A stretch of DNA of 28,922 nucleotides from Oscillospiraceae bacterium (GTDB lineage Bacteria > Bacillota > Clostridia > Oscillospirales > Oscillospiraceae), in NCBI GenBank assembly GCA_902783825.1, contig CACZSJ010000225.1, positions 1-28,922 on the forward strand, given 5' to 3'. Made by a program: the position numbers and the translations under genes. Positions 1 through 7,184 of the stretch are shown piece after piece (within the stretch, counting starts at the first letter, position 1; each line of letters opens with the position of its first letter). The notes under the pieces are model-generated. The model saw nothing but the letters and a program-made list of their open reading frames with translations, was not told the DNA's origin and did not search any database.

Positions 1-165
1 GGTATCGTACGCAGAATAGACGAGCTGGGCCGGGTGGTGATTCCCAAAGAAATCCGCAGAACCTTGCGTATTCGCGAGGGTGACCCGTCCCTGATGGCAT
101 TGACACGAATGGAGCGGTTTTGTATCGCTTTGATGGATACAGCTGACAGATTCGGTGCCAAATAA
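1..165 (+). pseudogene. SpoVT/AbrB-like transcription regulator, N-terminal part, probably frameshifted
   Basis: The first 29 codons read GIVRRIDELGRVVIPKEIRR followed by TLRIREGDP, the signature of the swapped-hairpin AbrB DNA-binding domain of SpoVT/AbrB regulators of sporulation and transition state; the initiator lies left of the window. After GDP the frame loses family similarity and stops at TAA 163-165. Frame 3 from about base 99 reads IDTNGAVLYRF, which resembles the next stretch of AbrB domains, then stops at 144-146. I infer a frameshift near bases 88-98 and a decayed gene, although a short divergent AbrB protein cannot be excluded. Confidence 0.6.
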
Positions 166-241
166 GCCAAATGGCGGATTTGAAGGATTGAAGATTGCAG
201 AACTCATGCATCTATGATGAAAATATCAGGAAAATAAAAGA

Positions 242-277
242 GGCTGCTGAAAAATAACATTTCAGCAGCCTTTCTTT
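242..277. terminator. Bidirectional intrinsic terminator
   Basis: A perfect 11-bp stem (GGCTGCTGAAA, 242-252, with TTTCAGCAGCC, 260-270) and 7-nt loop is followed by TTTCTTT on the plus strand and by a T-rich run on the minus strand. It would end the minus-strand dehydratase operon (stop at 329) and any rightward transcript from the AbrB-like remnant. Confidence 0.85.
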
Positions 278-328
278 GCATATCATGGATATCTGATTGA
301 GTGTTTCATTTCCGGAAATGAAGCTAAG

Positions 329-1714
329 TCAACTCCATAACCGGTCGTTCGCATATTCTGTATTCCATTCATCCGTAGAAGCCCATAGCGGCTTGGAGTG
401 CGGGAGACGATGCGCTTCCAGAACTTCGTCGTTCAAATTGTCAAAGCCCAGCCCGGGACGATCAGGTGGAGTGATCATGCCACCTTGTATGACGGGAGAA
501 GGCCCACCGACAATCAGATCGTTCCACCAAGGATCATCCGGCGCATTGAATTCCATGGCGATCAGGTTTTCCGTGGCGACGCCCATGTGGGCGGTGGCCA
601 GGGCGGCGACAGGGGTCTCGCACATGTGGGCGATCATGGCAACATGGTTTTCCTGCGCCATTTCGCCGATGCGCTGCATTTCAAAAATACCGCCGCAGGA
701 GCAGATGTCCGGATGGATGATGGGCACCGCCCGTTCAGAACAGAGTGGATAAAATCCTTCTTTCAGATATAGGTCCTCGCCAGTGGCTACGGGCGTGCAG
801 GTCATAGCGGTCAGTTTCTTGTACTCTTGGACAAATGTGCAGGGGAGGGGATCCTCCACCCAAGCAAGGTTATATTTTTCCAGCCGCCGCAGCAGGCGCA
901 CCATGTCTTCCAAATTCATGTGACCCAAATGATCAATGGCCAGGGGCACCTGATAGCCGATGATCTCCCGCAGATTGGACAATTCTTCTTCATACCGGTC
1001 CAGGCCGTGTTCCGTGATCCGCGTAAAGGTGTAGGGATGCTGCGTGTTGAACACGGTATACATACGGTTTCTCTCTTCCAGGCTTCCCCGGAGGTCTGCA
1101 CTGTAATTTGCATCTGTATATAGCATGTGCCGGCGCCGTGCCTCGACTAATTGTTCCGTAAATCCGGGCAGACCGGACAGAATGGGTTCGTCCGGGTAGA
1201 GCGTTTGCAGTCCTTCCACGCCGAGGATACATTTGACCATTGTGAAGCCATCGTCCAAGTGGCGCTTGAGTTCCCGTCCCATCGCCGCGCCGCTCAGCGG
1301 CAGTTTGACATGCCGTCCCATATCGCAATAAACGCGCACAGCATCCCTGAATTTTCCGCCCAGCATCTGGTAAACCGGGATGCCATATGCTTTTCCTGCT
1401 AGATCGCATAGAGCGATTTCAATGCCACTGACACCGCCGCCTTGCCTGCCGGGACCACCGAATTGCCGGATGCGTTTGAATAATTTGTTGATGTTGCATG
1501 GGTTTTCTCCTAAGAGACGGCTTTTCAGGATTTCTCCGTAGGTACGGCTGCCAAAATCTCTCAGCTCGCCGAATCCGCTGATTCCCTGATTTGTATCAAT
1601 TCGCACAAGAATACAGTGCATAGGCGCCTGGTAAAGATCGGCAAACCGTATATCGGTGATTTTCAATGCCGACGGATACGAAGGGGTGCGAACATACTGC
1701 AGCAAATCTTCCAT
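329..1714 (-). CDS. Mandelate racemase/muconate lactonizing enzyme family protein (probable sugar-acid dehydratase)
   Basis: 461-aa enolase-superfamily protein. Capping domain is about residues 17-130, then the barrel. Predicted Mg ligands are D261 (AIDHLGHM), E287 (AWVEDPLPC) and E313 (VATGEDLYLKE), spaced 26 apart as in the superfamily. K161 (TMVK) sits at the usual catalytic lysine strand; D336 (HPDICSCGGI) and H363 (IAHMCETP) fit the Asp-His dyad, and E388 (IAMEF) the last strand. About 100 residues separate K161 from D261, longer than in mandelate racemase, indicating an inserted segment. ATG 1714 has AAAGGAG upstream. Last gene of the transporter operon, 24 bp after a permease, so it likely dehydrates the imported sugar acid to a 2-keto-3-deoxy acid in the cytoplasm. 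Family certain; substrate and exact reaction unknown. Confidence 0.9.
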   Translation of the reverse strand: MEDLLQYVRTPSYPSALKITDIRFADLYQAPMHCILVRIDTNQGISGFGELRDFGSRTYGEILKSRLLGENPCNINKLFKRIRQFGGPGRQGGGVSGIEIALCDLAGKAYGIPVYQMLGGKFRDAVRVYCDMGRHVKLPLSGAAMGRELKRHLDDGFTMVKCILGVEGLQTLYPDEPILSGLPGFTEQLVEARRRHMLYTDANYSADLRGSLEERNRMYTVFNTQHPYTFTRITEHGLDRYEEELSNLREIIGYQVPLAIDHLGHMNLEDMVRLLRRLEKYNLAWVEDPLPCTFVQEYKKLTAMTCTPVATGEDLYLKEGFYPLCSERAVPIIHPDICSCGGIFEMQRIGEMAQENHVAMIAHMCETPVAALATAHMGVATENLIAMEFNAPDDPWWNDLIVGGPSPVIQGGMITPPDRPGLGFDNLNDEVLEAHRLPHSKPLWASTDEWNTEYANDRLWS

Positions 1715-1738
1715 ATGAACATCTCCTTTGTCCGCTGC

Positions 1739-2572
1739 TTATTCTTTTACTGCGCCGGCCGTAAGCCCGGCAATGAAGTATTTTTGCATGAAGACATAAA
1801 TGACGACGACGGGCAGACTGGAAATGATACATGCCGCCATCAAATCATTATACTGGATGCGGTAATAACCGTTCAATTGTCCAATGCCTACCGGCAGCGT
1901 TTTCAATGTTTCCTTATTGATCAGAATGGACGCAAACATAAATTCGTTCCATGTTTGAATAAGGGAATAAATGGCAGTGGCGGCGATGCCCGGCATAGCC
2001 AATGGACAGATGATCTTAATAAGGATCCTGATACGGCTGTACCCGTCGATCATGGCGGATTCGTCCAAACTGGTTGGAATACTTTCCATATACCCTTTCA
2101 TCAGCCAGGTGCAAAAGGGAATGGTATGCGATACGTATACTAAAATCATTCCCGTATAGGTATCGTTCAGGTGGAATGTTTTCATCAGTTTGTAAAAAGG
2201 GATGAGGAGCATGATGGATGGGAACATCTGCGTAACCAGCACAAATGTGAGATAAGCACCGCGGCCCGGAAAACGAAACCGGGTGATGCCATAGCCTGAT
2301 AAAATGGCGAAGGCCATGGCGATCAGCACCGTTGCGGCTGAGATGATCAATGTGCTTTTATAATAATCGGCGAAAGGATAATCCTGGAACAAACGCAGAT
2401 ACGCTTCAAAAGTGATTTCCTGCGGAATCCAGGTGATTTTCCCGTTCATGATTTCCGGCGTATTTTTAAAAGAAGTGGAAACCATCCAAAGTACAGGCAG
2501 CAGGATGAGAAGGCTTGCGACGGATAAAACAAGGTACTTTCCCGCCAGATTGATTTTAGCCCTTCTTTTCAC
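1739..2572 (-). CDS. Carbohydrate ABC transporter permease, MalG type
   Basis: 277-aa inner-membrane subunit of a CUT1 sugar importer, with about six hydrophobic segments (first at about 13-33) and a short cytoplasmic N-terminus. The EAA loop that docks the ATPase is at about 171-190 (ESAMIDG, then a CP turn). It starts at GTG 2572 with a G-rich site just upstream and overlaps the preceding permease gene by 17 bp, which indicates translational coupling. It forms the pore with the upstream permease and receives substrate from the binding protein encoded at 3553-4830. No ATPase gene is present, so a shared MsmX/UgpC-type ATPase encoded elsewhere is expected (inference). Confidence 0.93.
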   Translation of the reverse strand: MKRRAKINLAGKYLVLSVASLLILLPVLWMVSTSFKNTPEIMNGKITWIPQEITFEAYLRLFQDYPFADYYKSTLIISAATVLIAMAFAILSGYGITRFRFPGRGAYLTFVLVTQMFPSIMLLIPFYKLMKTFHLNDTYTGMILVYVSHTIPFCTWLMKGYMESIPTSLDESAMIDGYSRIRILIKIICPLAMPGIAATAIYSLIQTWNEFMFASILINKETLKTLPVGIGQLNGYYRIQYNDLMAACIISSLPVVVIYVFMQKYFIAGLTAGAVKE

Positions 2573-3467
2573 GCAGACCCCCCCTTTGGATAATGCTGAT
2601 GATCAGACAAATCGCAAATACGACCACACTTCTGGCGGCAGCTTGACCATATTGGAAGTATTCAAAAGCGGTTTTATAAATATCAATGCTGACCAGATTG
2701 GTTGCGCTTTCCGGACCGCCGGCCGTGGTCATCCAAACCAAGGTAAAATGCTTGAACCACCACAAAGTGTCCAAAATAATCGCGGAAAGGATCACTGGCT
2801 TTAACGAAGGAATGTAGATATAAACAACGGATTGCATGCGGTTGGCACCGTCGATGATGCCTGCCTCCAGAATATCCTGTGAAATGGTTTGCAAACCAGC
2901 AGAAATGAGCAACATGATGAGGGGAAACCCCTTCCAGATAGAGATGAACACGACGATGGGAAAAGCAGTGGCGGGATTGCTGAGCCAAGCGACAGGCTCG
3001 CTGATCACCTTCCATTGCAGCAGATAGTAATTGATGATGCCGTACACAGGATTGAAAATCCATTTCCATACCAAGCCGATGCTCACTTCTGGAATGACCC
3101 AGGGAAGCACGAGGATCATGCGGAAAAAGCTGCGGCCCGGAAACGGCTTGTTAAGCAAACTGGCAAATAATCCGCCTACAAGGAAATGACCGCAGACTAC
3201 AAGCACTGTAAACTTCAGCGAGGTAAACAGCGTATTGCCGAATTCAGGCTTGGTGAATAACTGACCGTAGTATTTCAGGCCTACATACGTGTTGCGGCTG
3301 ACCAGATTGGTGTTGAATAAACTGACGTAAAACCCATTCAGCATGGGGTAAATAACCAATAAAACCAGGGCGAAAAAGGATGGAATAACGAATAGCATGC
3401 CCCAAATACGATCCTTTTGATGGATTGTGAGCACGGGTTTATATTGGTGCTTATTCACGGTGATCAT
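2556..3467 (-). CDS. Sugar ABC transporter permease, MalF/UgpA type
   Basis: 303-aa CUT1-family permease. The N-terminal segment with WGMLFVIPSFFALVLLVIYP is the usual first membrane helix of this class, and the EAA loop lies at about 201-220 (EAGIIDGANR then YIYIP). ATG 3467 has a GAAAGG motif almost touching it; GTG 3458 is a better-spaced alternative and would remove three residues. Partner of the MalG-type permease, with which it overlaps by 17 bp. A GC-rich stem-loop separates it from the upstream binding-protein gene, a usual arrangement that leaves the binding protein in excess. Confidence 0.93.
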   Translation of the reverse strand: MITVNKHQYKPVLTIHQKDRIWGMLFVIPSFFALVLLVIYPMLNGFYVSLFNTNLVSRNTYVGLKYYGQLFTKPEFGNTLFTSLKFTVLVVCGHFLVGGLFASLLNKPFPGRSFFRMILVLPWVIPEVSIGLVWKWIFNPVYGIINYYLLQWKVISEPVAWLSNPATAFPIVVFISIWKGFPLIMLLISAGLQTISQDILEAGIIDGANRMQSVVYIYIPSLKPVILSAIILDTLWWFKHFTLVWMTTAGGPESATNLVSIDIYKTAFEYFQYGQAAARSVVVFAICLIISIIQRGGLREKKG

Positions 3468-3503
3468 GCCTTTCTGTACGGTGCAGAATCAAGGGAGGCA
3501 GAC

Positions 3504-3530
3504 GGGGGATACCGGCGTCCGGTATCCCCC
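3504..3530 (-). promoter_or_regulatory. Intercistronic stem-loop between binding-protein and permease genes
   Basis: A perfect 12-bp GC-rich inverted repeat (3504-3515 with 3519-3530, GGGGGATACCGG against CCGGTATCCCCC) with a 3-nt loop lies 22 bp after the binding-protein stop. No T-run follows on the minus strand, so it is more likely an mRNA 3'-end stabiliser or processing signal than a full terminator. Confidence 0.6.
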
Positions 3531-3552
3531 TGCTTTCAATGGCAATGATAGA

Positions 3553-4830
3553 CTATTCGTAAGATTCGATCAGCTCTTCCATAGCGACCCGGGCCTGTTC
3601 AGAAGCAGTATCAATATCCATGGAACCGGTGATCAACGCCTGATAGACACTGCCGATGATCTCATAGGTCTTGGCAATACCCAGGAACTGGGGCCAGGCG
3701 TAGGCGGACTCGATACCGTCAACAAAGCCCTTCATATCTTTTTCCTGCAGGATGAGGTTGCCGTAATACTCAGTGCGGACAGGCACACGATAAGAGATTT
3801 CCGTCCATTTTAAGGCGTTGTTTTCTTCCAGGAAGAACCGCAGATAATCTGCGCAAACATCCTTCTTTTCACTGCCTTTATAGATGGAGTAGCCCAGGGT
3901 GCCCAAGCGTGAGGTATGCGTGGTATAAGCAGGAATTGCGCAGGTGGCCAACTTGCCTTTCAGGTCTGGGTTCTGTGCATAGATGGTTCCCAGCGCGTTG
4001 GAACCGGTGATCATCATCGCGGCTTTATTCGCTACCAGCAGATTGGCGGCTTCGGAATAGCTGGTTTCAATGCTCCCGGGCTGCACTACATGATACTTCA
4101 CATCCAAATCGGCAAAGGTTTGGCAGGCCAATTTAAAAGCATCGCTGCCCACTTCGGTCTTCCACTTGCCATCCTCGAAATAAACTTCGCGGCAACCAAA
4201 ACTACGCAGGATCGGCAGGAAGCGGGTGCCGGCGGAGGAGTCTTTCGTAGCGATCATGGCAAAGCCATACCGATCAATTACGCCGTCGCCGTCCGTATCC
4301 TTGGTGAGCGCTTGGGCGCATGCAATGAAATCATCCCAGGTTTCCGGTGGCTGCAATCCTTCTTCCTGGAACCAGTCATCGCGGTAAAGAAGCGCCATGG
4401 GCAACGACTGGGTGGGCATAAACAGCAGTTCGCCGCCGTAGCTGGCTTCTTCTCGCATCTGAGGCTGAAGGCCATCCAGGTATGCAGCGTCAAACAGGCC
4501 AGTCAGATCAAAGCACAAATCCAAGTCCACGGTAGTAGGCAGGTTATTGGAAGAATTTTGGAACATGTCAGCCATATCGCCGGCGGTTCCCATAGCTTGT
4601 AGCTTTTTGATGTATTCGTTGGATTTGGCGCTGATATATTCAAATGTTACGTTAGGATGCAATGCTGTATAGGCATCGGAAATGGACTTTTCAATGGAGC
4701 CTTCGGGGTTTTCTGTTTGCTGAGATGAAAGAATACGAATGACGACTTTTTCTTCACTTTCCGCACCGGCAAAGGAAAGCAGCGTGCAAACAAGCGCAAA
4801 CGCCAGAACGAAGCATACGAACTTTTTCAT
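3553..4830 (-). CDS. Extracellular sugar-binding protein (ABC importer, family 1)
   Basis: 425-aa periplasmic-type binding protein for the adjacent permeases. A signal peptide (MKKFVCFVLAFALVC..) with AGA at 21-23 suggests signal peptidase I cleavage before E24; there is no lipobox cysteine at the cleavage point. The mature part begins KVVIRILSSQ and has the family 1 pattern, including GDMADMFQNSSNNLP and DTDGDGVIDRYGFA. I chose ATG 4830 because AAGGAGG lies 7 nt upstream and the signal peptide begins there; an in-frame extension to 4875 lacks both. First gene of the minus operon, driven by the promoter at 4967-4995. Its partner dehydratase suggests an acidic sugar or a uronate-containing saccharide as ligand (inference). 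Confidence 0.93.
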   Translation of the reverse strand: MKKFVCFVLAFALVCTLLSFAGAESEEKVVIRILSSQQTENPEGSIEKSISDAYTALHPNVTFEYISAKSNEYIKKLQAMGTAGDMADMFQNSSNNLPTTVDLDLCFDLTGLFDAAYLDGLQPQMREEASYGGELLFMPTQSLPMALLYRDDWFQEEGLQPPETWDDFIACAQALTKDTDGDGVIDRYGFAMIATKDSSAGTRFLPILRSFGCREVYFEDGKWKTEVGSDAFKLACQTFADLDVKYHVVQPGSIETSYSEAANLLVANKAAMMITGSNALGTIYAQNPDLKGKLATCAIPAYTTHTSRLGTLGYSIYKGSEKKDVCADYLRFFLEENNALKWTEISYRVPVRTEYYGNLILQEKDMKGFVDGIESAYAWPQFLGIAKTYEIIGSVYQALITGSMDIDTASEQARVAMEELIESYE

Positions 4831-4933
4831 GATTTTTCCTCCTTCATGCTCATTTGGATACAGGAAACGAACCATGTACTGCCTATACTGTGCTAATCAC
4901 TCTCCTTATCGCAGAACGTCCGAAATCGTATGA

Positions 4934-4959
4934 GATTTTAATAATTAGAATTCATTTTC
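4934..4959. promoter_or_regulatory. Candidate IclR operator, copy 1
   Basis: The plus strand reads GATTTTAATA, six partly variable bases, then ATTCATTTTC. The same 26 bp recurs at 6068-6093 with only three differences. Here it covers about +1 to +26 of the minus-strand transporter promoter, the position of a roadblock-type repressor site. The regulator gene between the two copies makes it the natural candidate for the binding protein (inference). Confidence 0.6.
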
Positions 4960-4966
4960 ATTTATT

Positions 4967-4995
4967 ATTATACTGAAATGTGTTTTGAATGTCAA
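4967..4995 (-). promoter_or_regulatory. Sigma-A promoter of the transporter/dehydratase operon
   Basis: On the minus strand a perfect TTGACA (4995-4990), a 17-bp spacer and a perfect TATAAT (4972-4967). The predicted start near 4960 gives a leader of about 130 nt to ATG 4830 and places the shared 26-bp element directly at the start of transcription. Confidence 0.85.
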
Positions 4996-5013
4996 TAGTA
5001 AAAATTTAGAAAT

Positions 5014-5051
5014 AGAAAAAAACATGCGCGGTTCAAATGTGAACGGCGCAT
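5014..5051 (-). terminator. Intrinsic terminator of the iclR-type gene
   Basis: On the minus strand an 11-bp stem with one mismatch (arms 5024-5035 and 5040-5051; ATGCGC with GCGCAT plus GTTCA with TGAAC) is followed by GTTTTTTT. It lies just after the regulator stop (5075) and just upstream of the next promoter (-35 at 4990-4995), insulating the two units. Confidence 0.8.
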
Positions 5052-5074
5052 CAATAGTATAGAAGTATATGATC

Positions 5075-5893
5075 TTATGATTGCTCGGGACGATATCCCA
5101 GGGAAGAGGAGAAACGGGCTGAAGCATCCAAAACAGCTTCCTTTTTTACCTGGATATCCTGATAGTTCATATGTTTTGCGGTACCAATGATTCCCAGCGC
5201 GGCGATCACTTTGCCATCGTAATCGTACACAGGCGCGGCGATACTGCGGTACCCCTCCGTATTTTCTTCGTCGCTGATGGCATATCCGTCCTTCCGTGTC
5301 TGCGCCAGCGTCAAGAGGAAGCGTTCCTTGCTCGTAATGGTTTTTTCGGTTTTGCGGCTTAGTCCGCGGGATGCAAAGTATTGCTCCAACTGTTCCGCAT
5401 GATAATTAAGCAACAGGATTTTTCCCGCGGCAGTGGCGTGCATGGAATCTGTGCGGCCTGTATAGAGGGGCGCTTGCGCAAGCGGAGCACCGGATGTCAT
5501 GGGCGCGTCCACCGTATCCAGGCAAACAACCAGCATGTTTTCTTCCACGGAAATATAGGCTGTTTCTTTTGCGTCTTTGGACAGGGCATACAGGTAGGGC
5601 CGGCAAACGTCTCGGATGTTGAACTGAGCACGGATCAGCTCGCCGATATGGCTTAGCTTTGTGGTGAGCTGATATTTCAATGTTTCGCTGTTTTGCATCA
5701 CGTATCCGCTCATCATGAGGGGAACCAGGAAACGAGATACGGTGCTTTGCGGGATATCGACGATCTGCGCGATCTCCTGAAGACGAAGCGGCCGCCTGGC
5801 ATATGCCATGGCTTCGATGATTTTGAGCAGCTTTGCAGAGGAGTAATTGCTGCTTGTGGCGTTCTGTGGTTTGGACGTAGCGATGGGAGCCAC
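5075..5893 (-). CDS. IclR family transcriptional regulator
   Basis: 272-aa regulator: winged helix-turn-helix at about 17-78 (SSAKLLKIIEAMA...LQEIAQIVDIPQSTVSRFL) and the GAF-like IclR effector domain at about 85-265 (TAAGKILLLNY, GYAISDEENTEGYRSIAAPV). IclR proteins typically sense small organic acids or sugar acids and repress or activate neighbouring catabolic genes. The only family start codon upstream of the HTH is GTG 5893, preceded directly by AGGAAG, an unusually tight spacing; an in-frame TAA lies five codons further upstream. It sits between two divergent operons for uptake and breakdown of a probable sugar acid, and is the likely controller of both through the 26-bp elements at 4934-4959 and 6068-6093. 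Confidence 0.93.
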   Translation of the reverse strand: MAPIATSKPQNATSSNYSSAKLLKIIEAMAYARRPLRLQEIAQIVDIPQSTVSRFLVPLMMSGYVMQNSETLKYQLTTKLSHIGELIRAQFNIRDVCRPYLYALSKDAKETAYISVEENMLVVCLDTVDAPMTSGAPLAQAPLYTGRTDSMHATAAGKILLLNYHAEQLEQYFASRGLSRKTEKTITSKERFLLTLAQTRKDGYAISDEENTEGYRSIAAPVYDYDGKVIAALGIIGTAKHMNYQDIQVKKEAVLDASARFSSSLGYRPEQS

Positions 5894-5931
5894 CTTCCTG
5901 TCTTTTTCTTAAAGTTAAAAACAACGCTTAT

Positions 5932-5960
5932 ATCTTACACGGTTTGAAGCAAAAATTCAA
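5932..5960 (-). promoter_or_regulatory. Probable promoter of the iclR-type gene
   Basis: On the minus strand TTGAAT (5960-5955), a 17-bp spacer, TAAGAT (5937-5932). Weaker than its neighbours, as expected for a regulator gene. A 10-bp perfect palindrome AATCATGATT (5966-5975) lies just upstream of the -35 box and could be an additional operator. Confidence 0.6.
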
Positions 5961-6030
5961 TATATAATCATGATTTATGAAATAATGCGTCTAAATGATT
6001 CAATGACTATCGAAAAAAGCCAAAAAAGAG

Positions 6031-6059
6031 TTGACAGCGGAGAATGATTGGATTATAAT
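6031..6059 (+). promoter_or_regulatory. Sigma-A promoter of the RraA-like/dhaK/dhaL operon
   Basis: Perfect consensus: TTGACA (6031-6036), 17-bp spacer, TATAAT (6054-6059). The predicted start is near 6066, giving a 205-nt leader before ATG 6271. The shared 26-bp element begins at about +2. Confidence 0.88.
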
Positions 6060-6067
6060 TGGATTAG

Positions 6068-6093
6068 GATTTTAATATTTGGCATTCATTTTC
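6068..6093. promoter_or_regulatory. Candidate IclR operator, copy 2
   Basis: Matches 4934-4959 at 23 of 26 positions (differences at element positions 11, 14 and 16). It lies immediately downstream of the predicted start of the plus-strand operon, the same distance from +1 as in the minus-strand operon but in opposite orientation relative to transcription. Confidence 0.6.
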
Positions 6094-6141
6094 GAAAATC
6101 AAATTCAAGAAAACAAGACAAGAACAAGCAAAACGGGTGGA

Positions 6142-6170
6142 GGAGATCGGCCGCTTACAAGCCGATCTCC
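6142..6170 (+). promoter_or_regulatory. Stem-loop in the operon leader
   Basis: Perfect 10-bp stem (GGAGATCGGC 6142-6151 with GCCGATCTCC 6161-6170) and 9-nt loop, in the middle of the 205-nt untranslated leader. No T-run follows, so it is not a classical terminator. It could be a second operator on DNA or a regulatory RNA hairpin. The rest of the gene-free stretch 5894-6270 holds only the two promoters and the 26-bp element. Confidence 0.5.
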
Positions 6171-6270
6171 TGAGCCCGCTCATATTCCAATCGGGCATAA
6201 CGGCGGAACCAATATGATGGCGCAATGCGCTGCGTGGTATGCTGAATGCTGGCATGAAGGAGGCTTATCC

Positions 6271-7164
6271 ATGCATTTCGATTATTATGATGACATCCTC
6301 GCTTTGACGCCGCTATGGAAAGGTGAACGGTTTGGAGATGGCCGGCCAAAGGTGCCGGAGGAATATCTCGCTGCCCTGCGGGAGATGACAATGGAAGAGG
6401 TATGGAAATACATCTATAAACAGGGGTATGAGTTTCAGTTCCAGGGCGATATGCATCTGCTTCATCAGGGGAAGAAAATGATCGGACGCGCTGTTACCTG
6501 TTCCTTCTGCCCCGGCAGGCCGGATCTGAACCAAGTGATGAACGGAATTGGCGCTTCCGAAGGCAGAATCGGCGTTTACAATCAATGGGTGGTTGATTCA
6601 CTTCAGGAGCATGACGTGCTCGTGGCGGATATGTTCGATAAGATTTACAAGGGGACATTCCTTGGCGGCAATCTGACCACTTCCATTGCTAAACGCACTA
6701 AGGATGGCGGCGCTGTGATTTGGGGCGGTATTCGTGATATCGAACAGATGTCCAAGATTGGTGCAGTGCAGGTATATTATCGTGGAATGGACCCTACGCC
6801 GATCCGGGACTTTATCATGACCAGCTTCAACGGGCCGACGACCATTGGAAAAGCCATCTGCCTGCCGGGCGATGTGGTGTTTGGCAATGATGCCGGCGTA
6901 CTGTTCATTCCCAGCCACCTGGTGGAGGCAGCAGTCAAAGGCGCGGCAAAGATGCATGCAAAAGATATCTTCGGCTTTGAAATGCTCAGCACTAACGTAT
7001 ACACGACGGCTCAGATTGATCTGGCTGTTTGGCCAAAGGAAATGCTGGACAGGATGTGCAGATTTCTGGATCAGGATGAGCGCTGCGCGGCGTACCGGTC
7101 CGTCGACTGGAGCGAGGAGTACGCACTGGCAGAAAAGGAAAAAGGCAGCAGTGAGAGCGCGTGA
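6271..7164 (+). CDS. RraA family protein (HMG-aldolase-like)
   Basis: 297-aa member of the long-form RraA/MenG-like family; relatives act as metal-dependent retro-aldolases or oxaloacetate-type decarboxylases on 4-hydroxy-2-keto acids. The core runs from about residue 68 (IGRAVTCSF) to 265: GGN at 132-134, the catalytic-type pair R155-D156 in WGGIRDIEQM, and DPTPIRD at 174-180. The N-terminal 65 residues (ERFGDGRPKVP) are typical of the ~290-aa subfamily, not a fusion. ATG 6271 has AAGGAGG 8 nt upstream; the open frame extends to 6079 without a good start. First gene of the plus operon. Next to a sugar-acid dehydratase operon it could split a 2-keto-3-deoxy acid to pyruvate and an aldehyde (inference). 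It should not be read as an RNase E inhibitor. Confidence 0.88.
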   Translation: MHFDYYDDILALTPLWKGERFGDGRPKVPEEYLAALREMTMEEVWKYIYKQGYEFQFQGDMHLLHQGKKMIGRAVTCSFCPGRPDLNQVMNGIGASEGRIGVYNQWVVDSLQEHDVLVADMFDKIYKGTFLGGNLTTSIAKRTKDGGAVIWGGIRDIEQMSKIGAVQVYYRGMDPTPIRDFIMTSFNGPTTIGKAICLPGDVVFGNDAGVLFIPSHLVEAAVKGAAKMHAKDIFGFEMLSTNVYTTAQIDLAVWPKEMLDRMCRFLDQDERCAAYRSVDWSEEYALAEKEKGSSESA

Positions 7165-7184
7165 GCGCATCAGGAGGGAAACGT

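Noticed and set aside
6079..6270. N-terminal extension of the RraA-like protein to TTG 6079 or ATG 6214
   Set aside because: Extension overlaps the candidate operator and leader hairpin, lacks a ribosome site and family similarity; ATG 6271 has a clear AAGGAGG.
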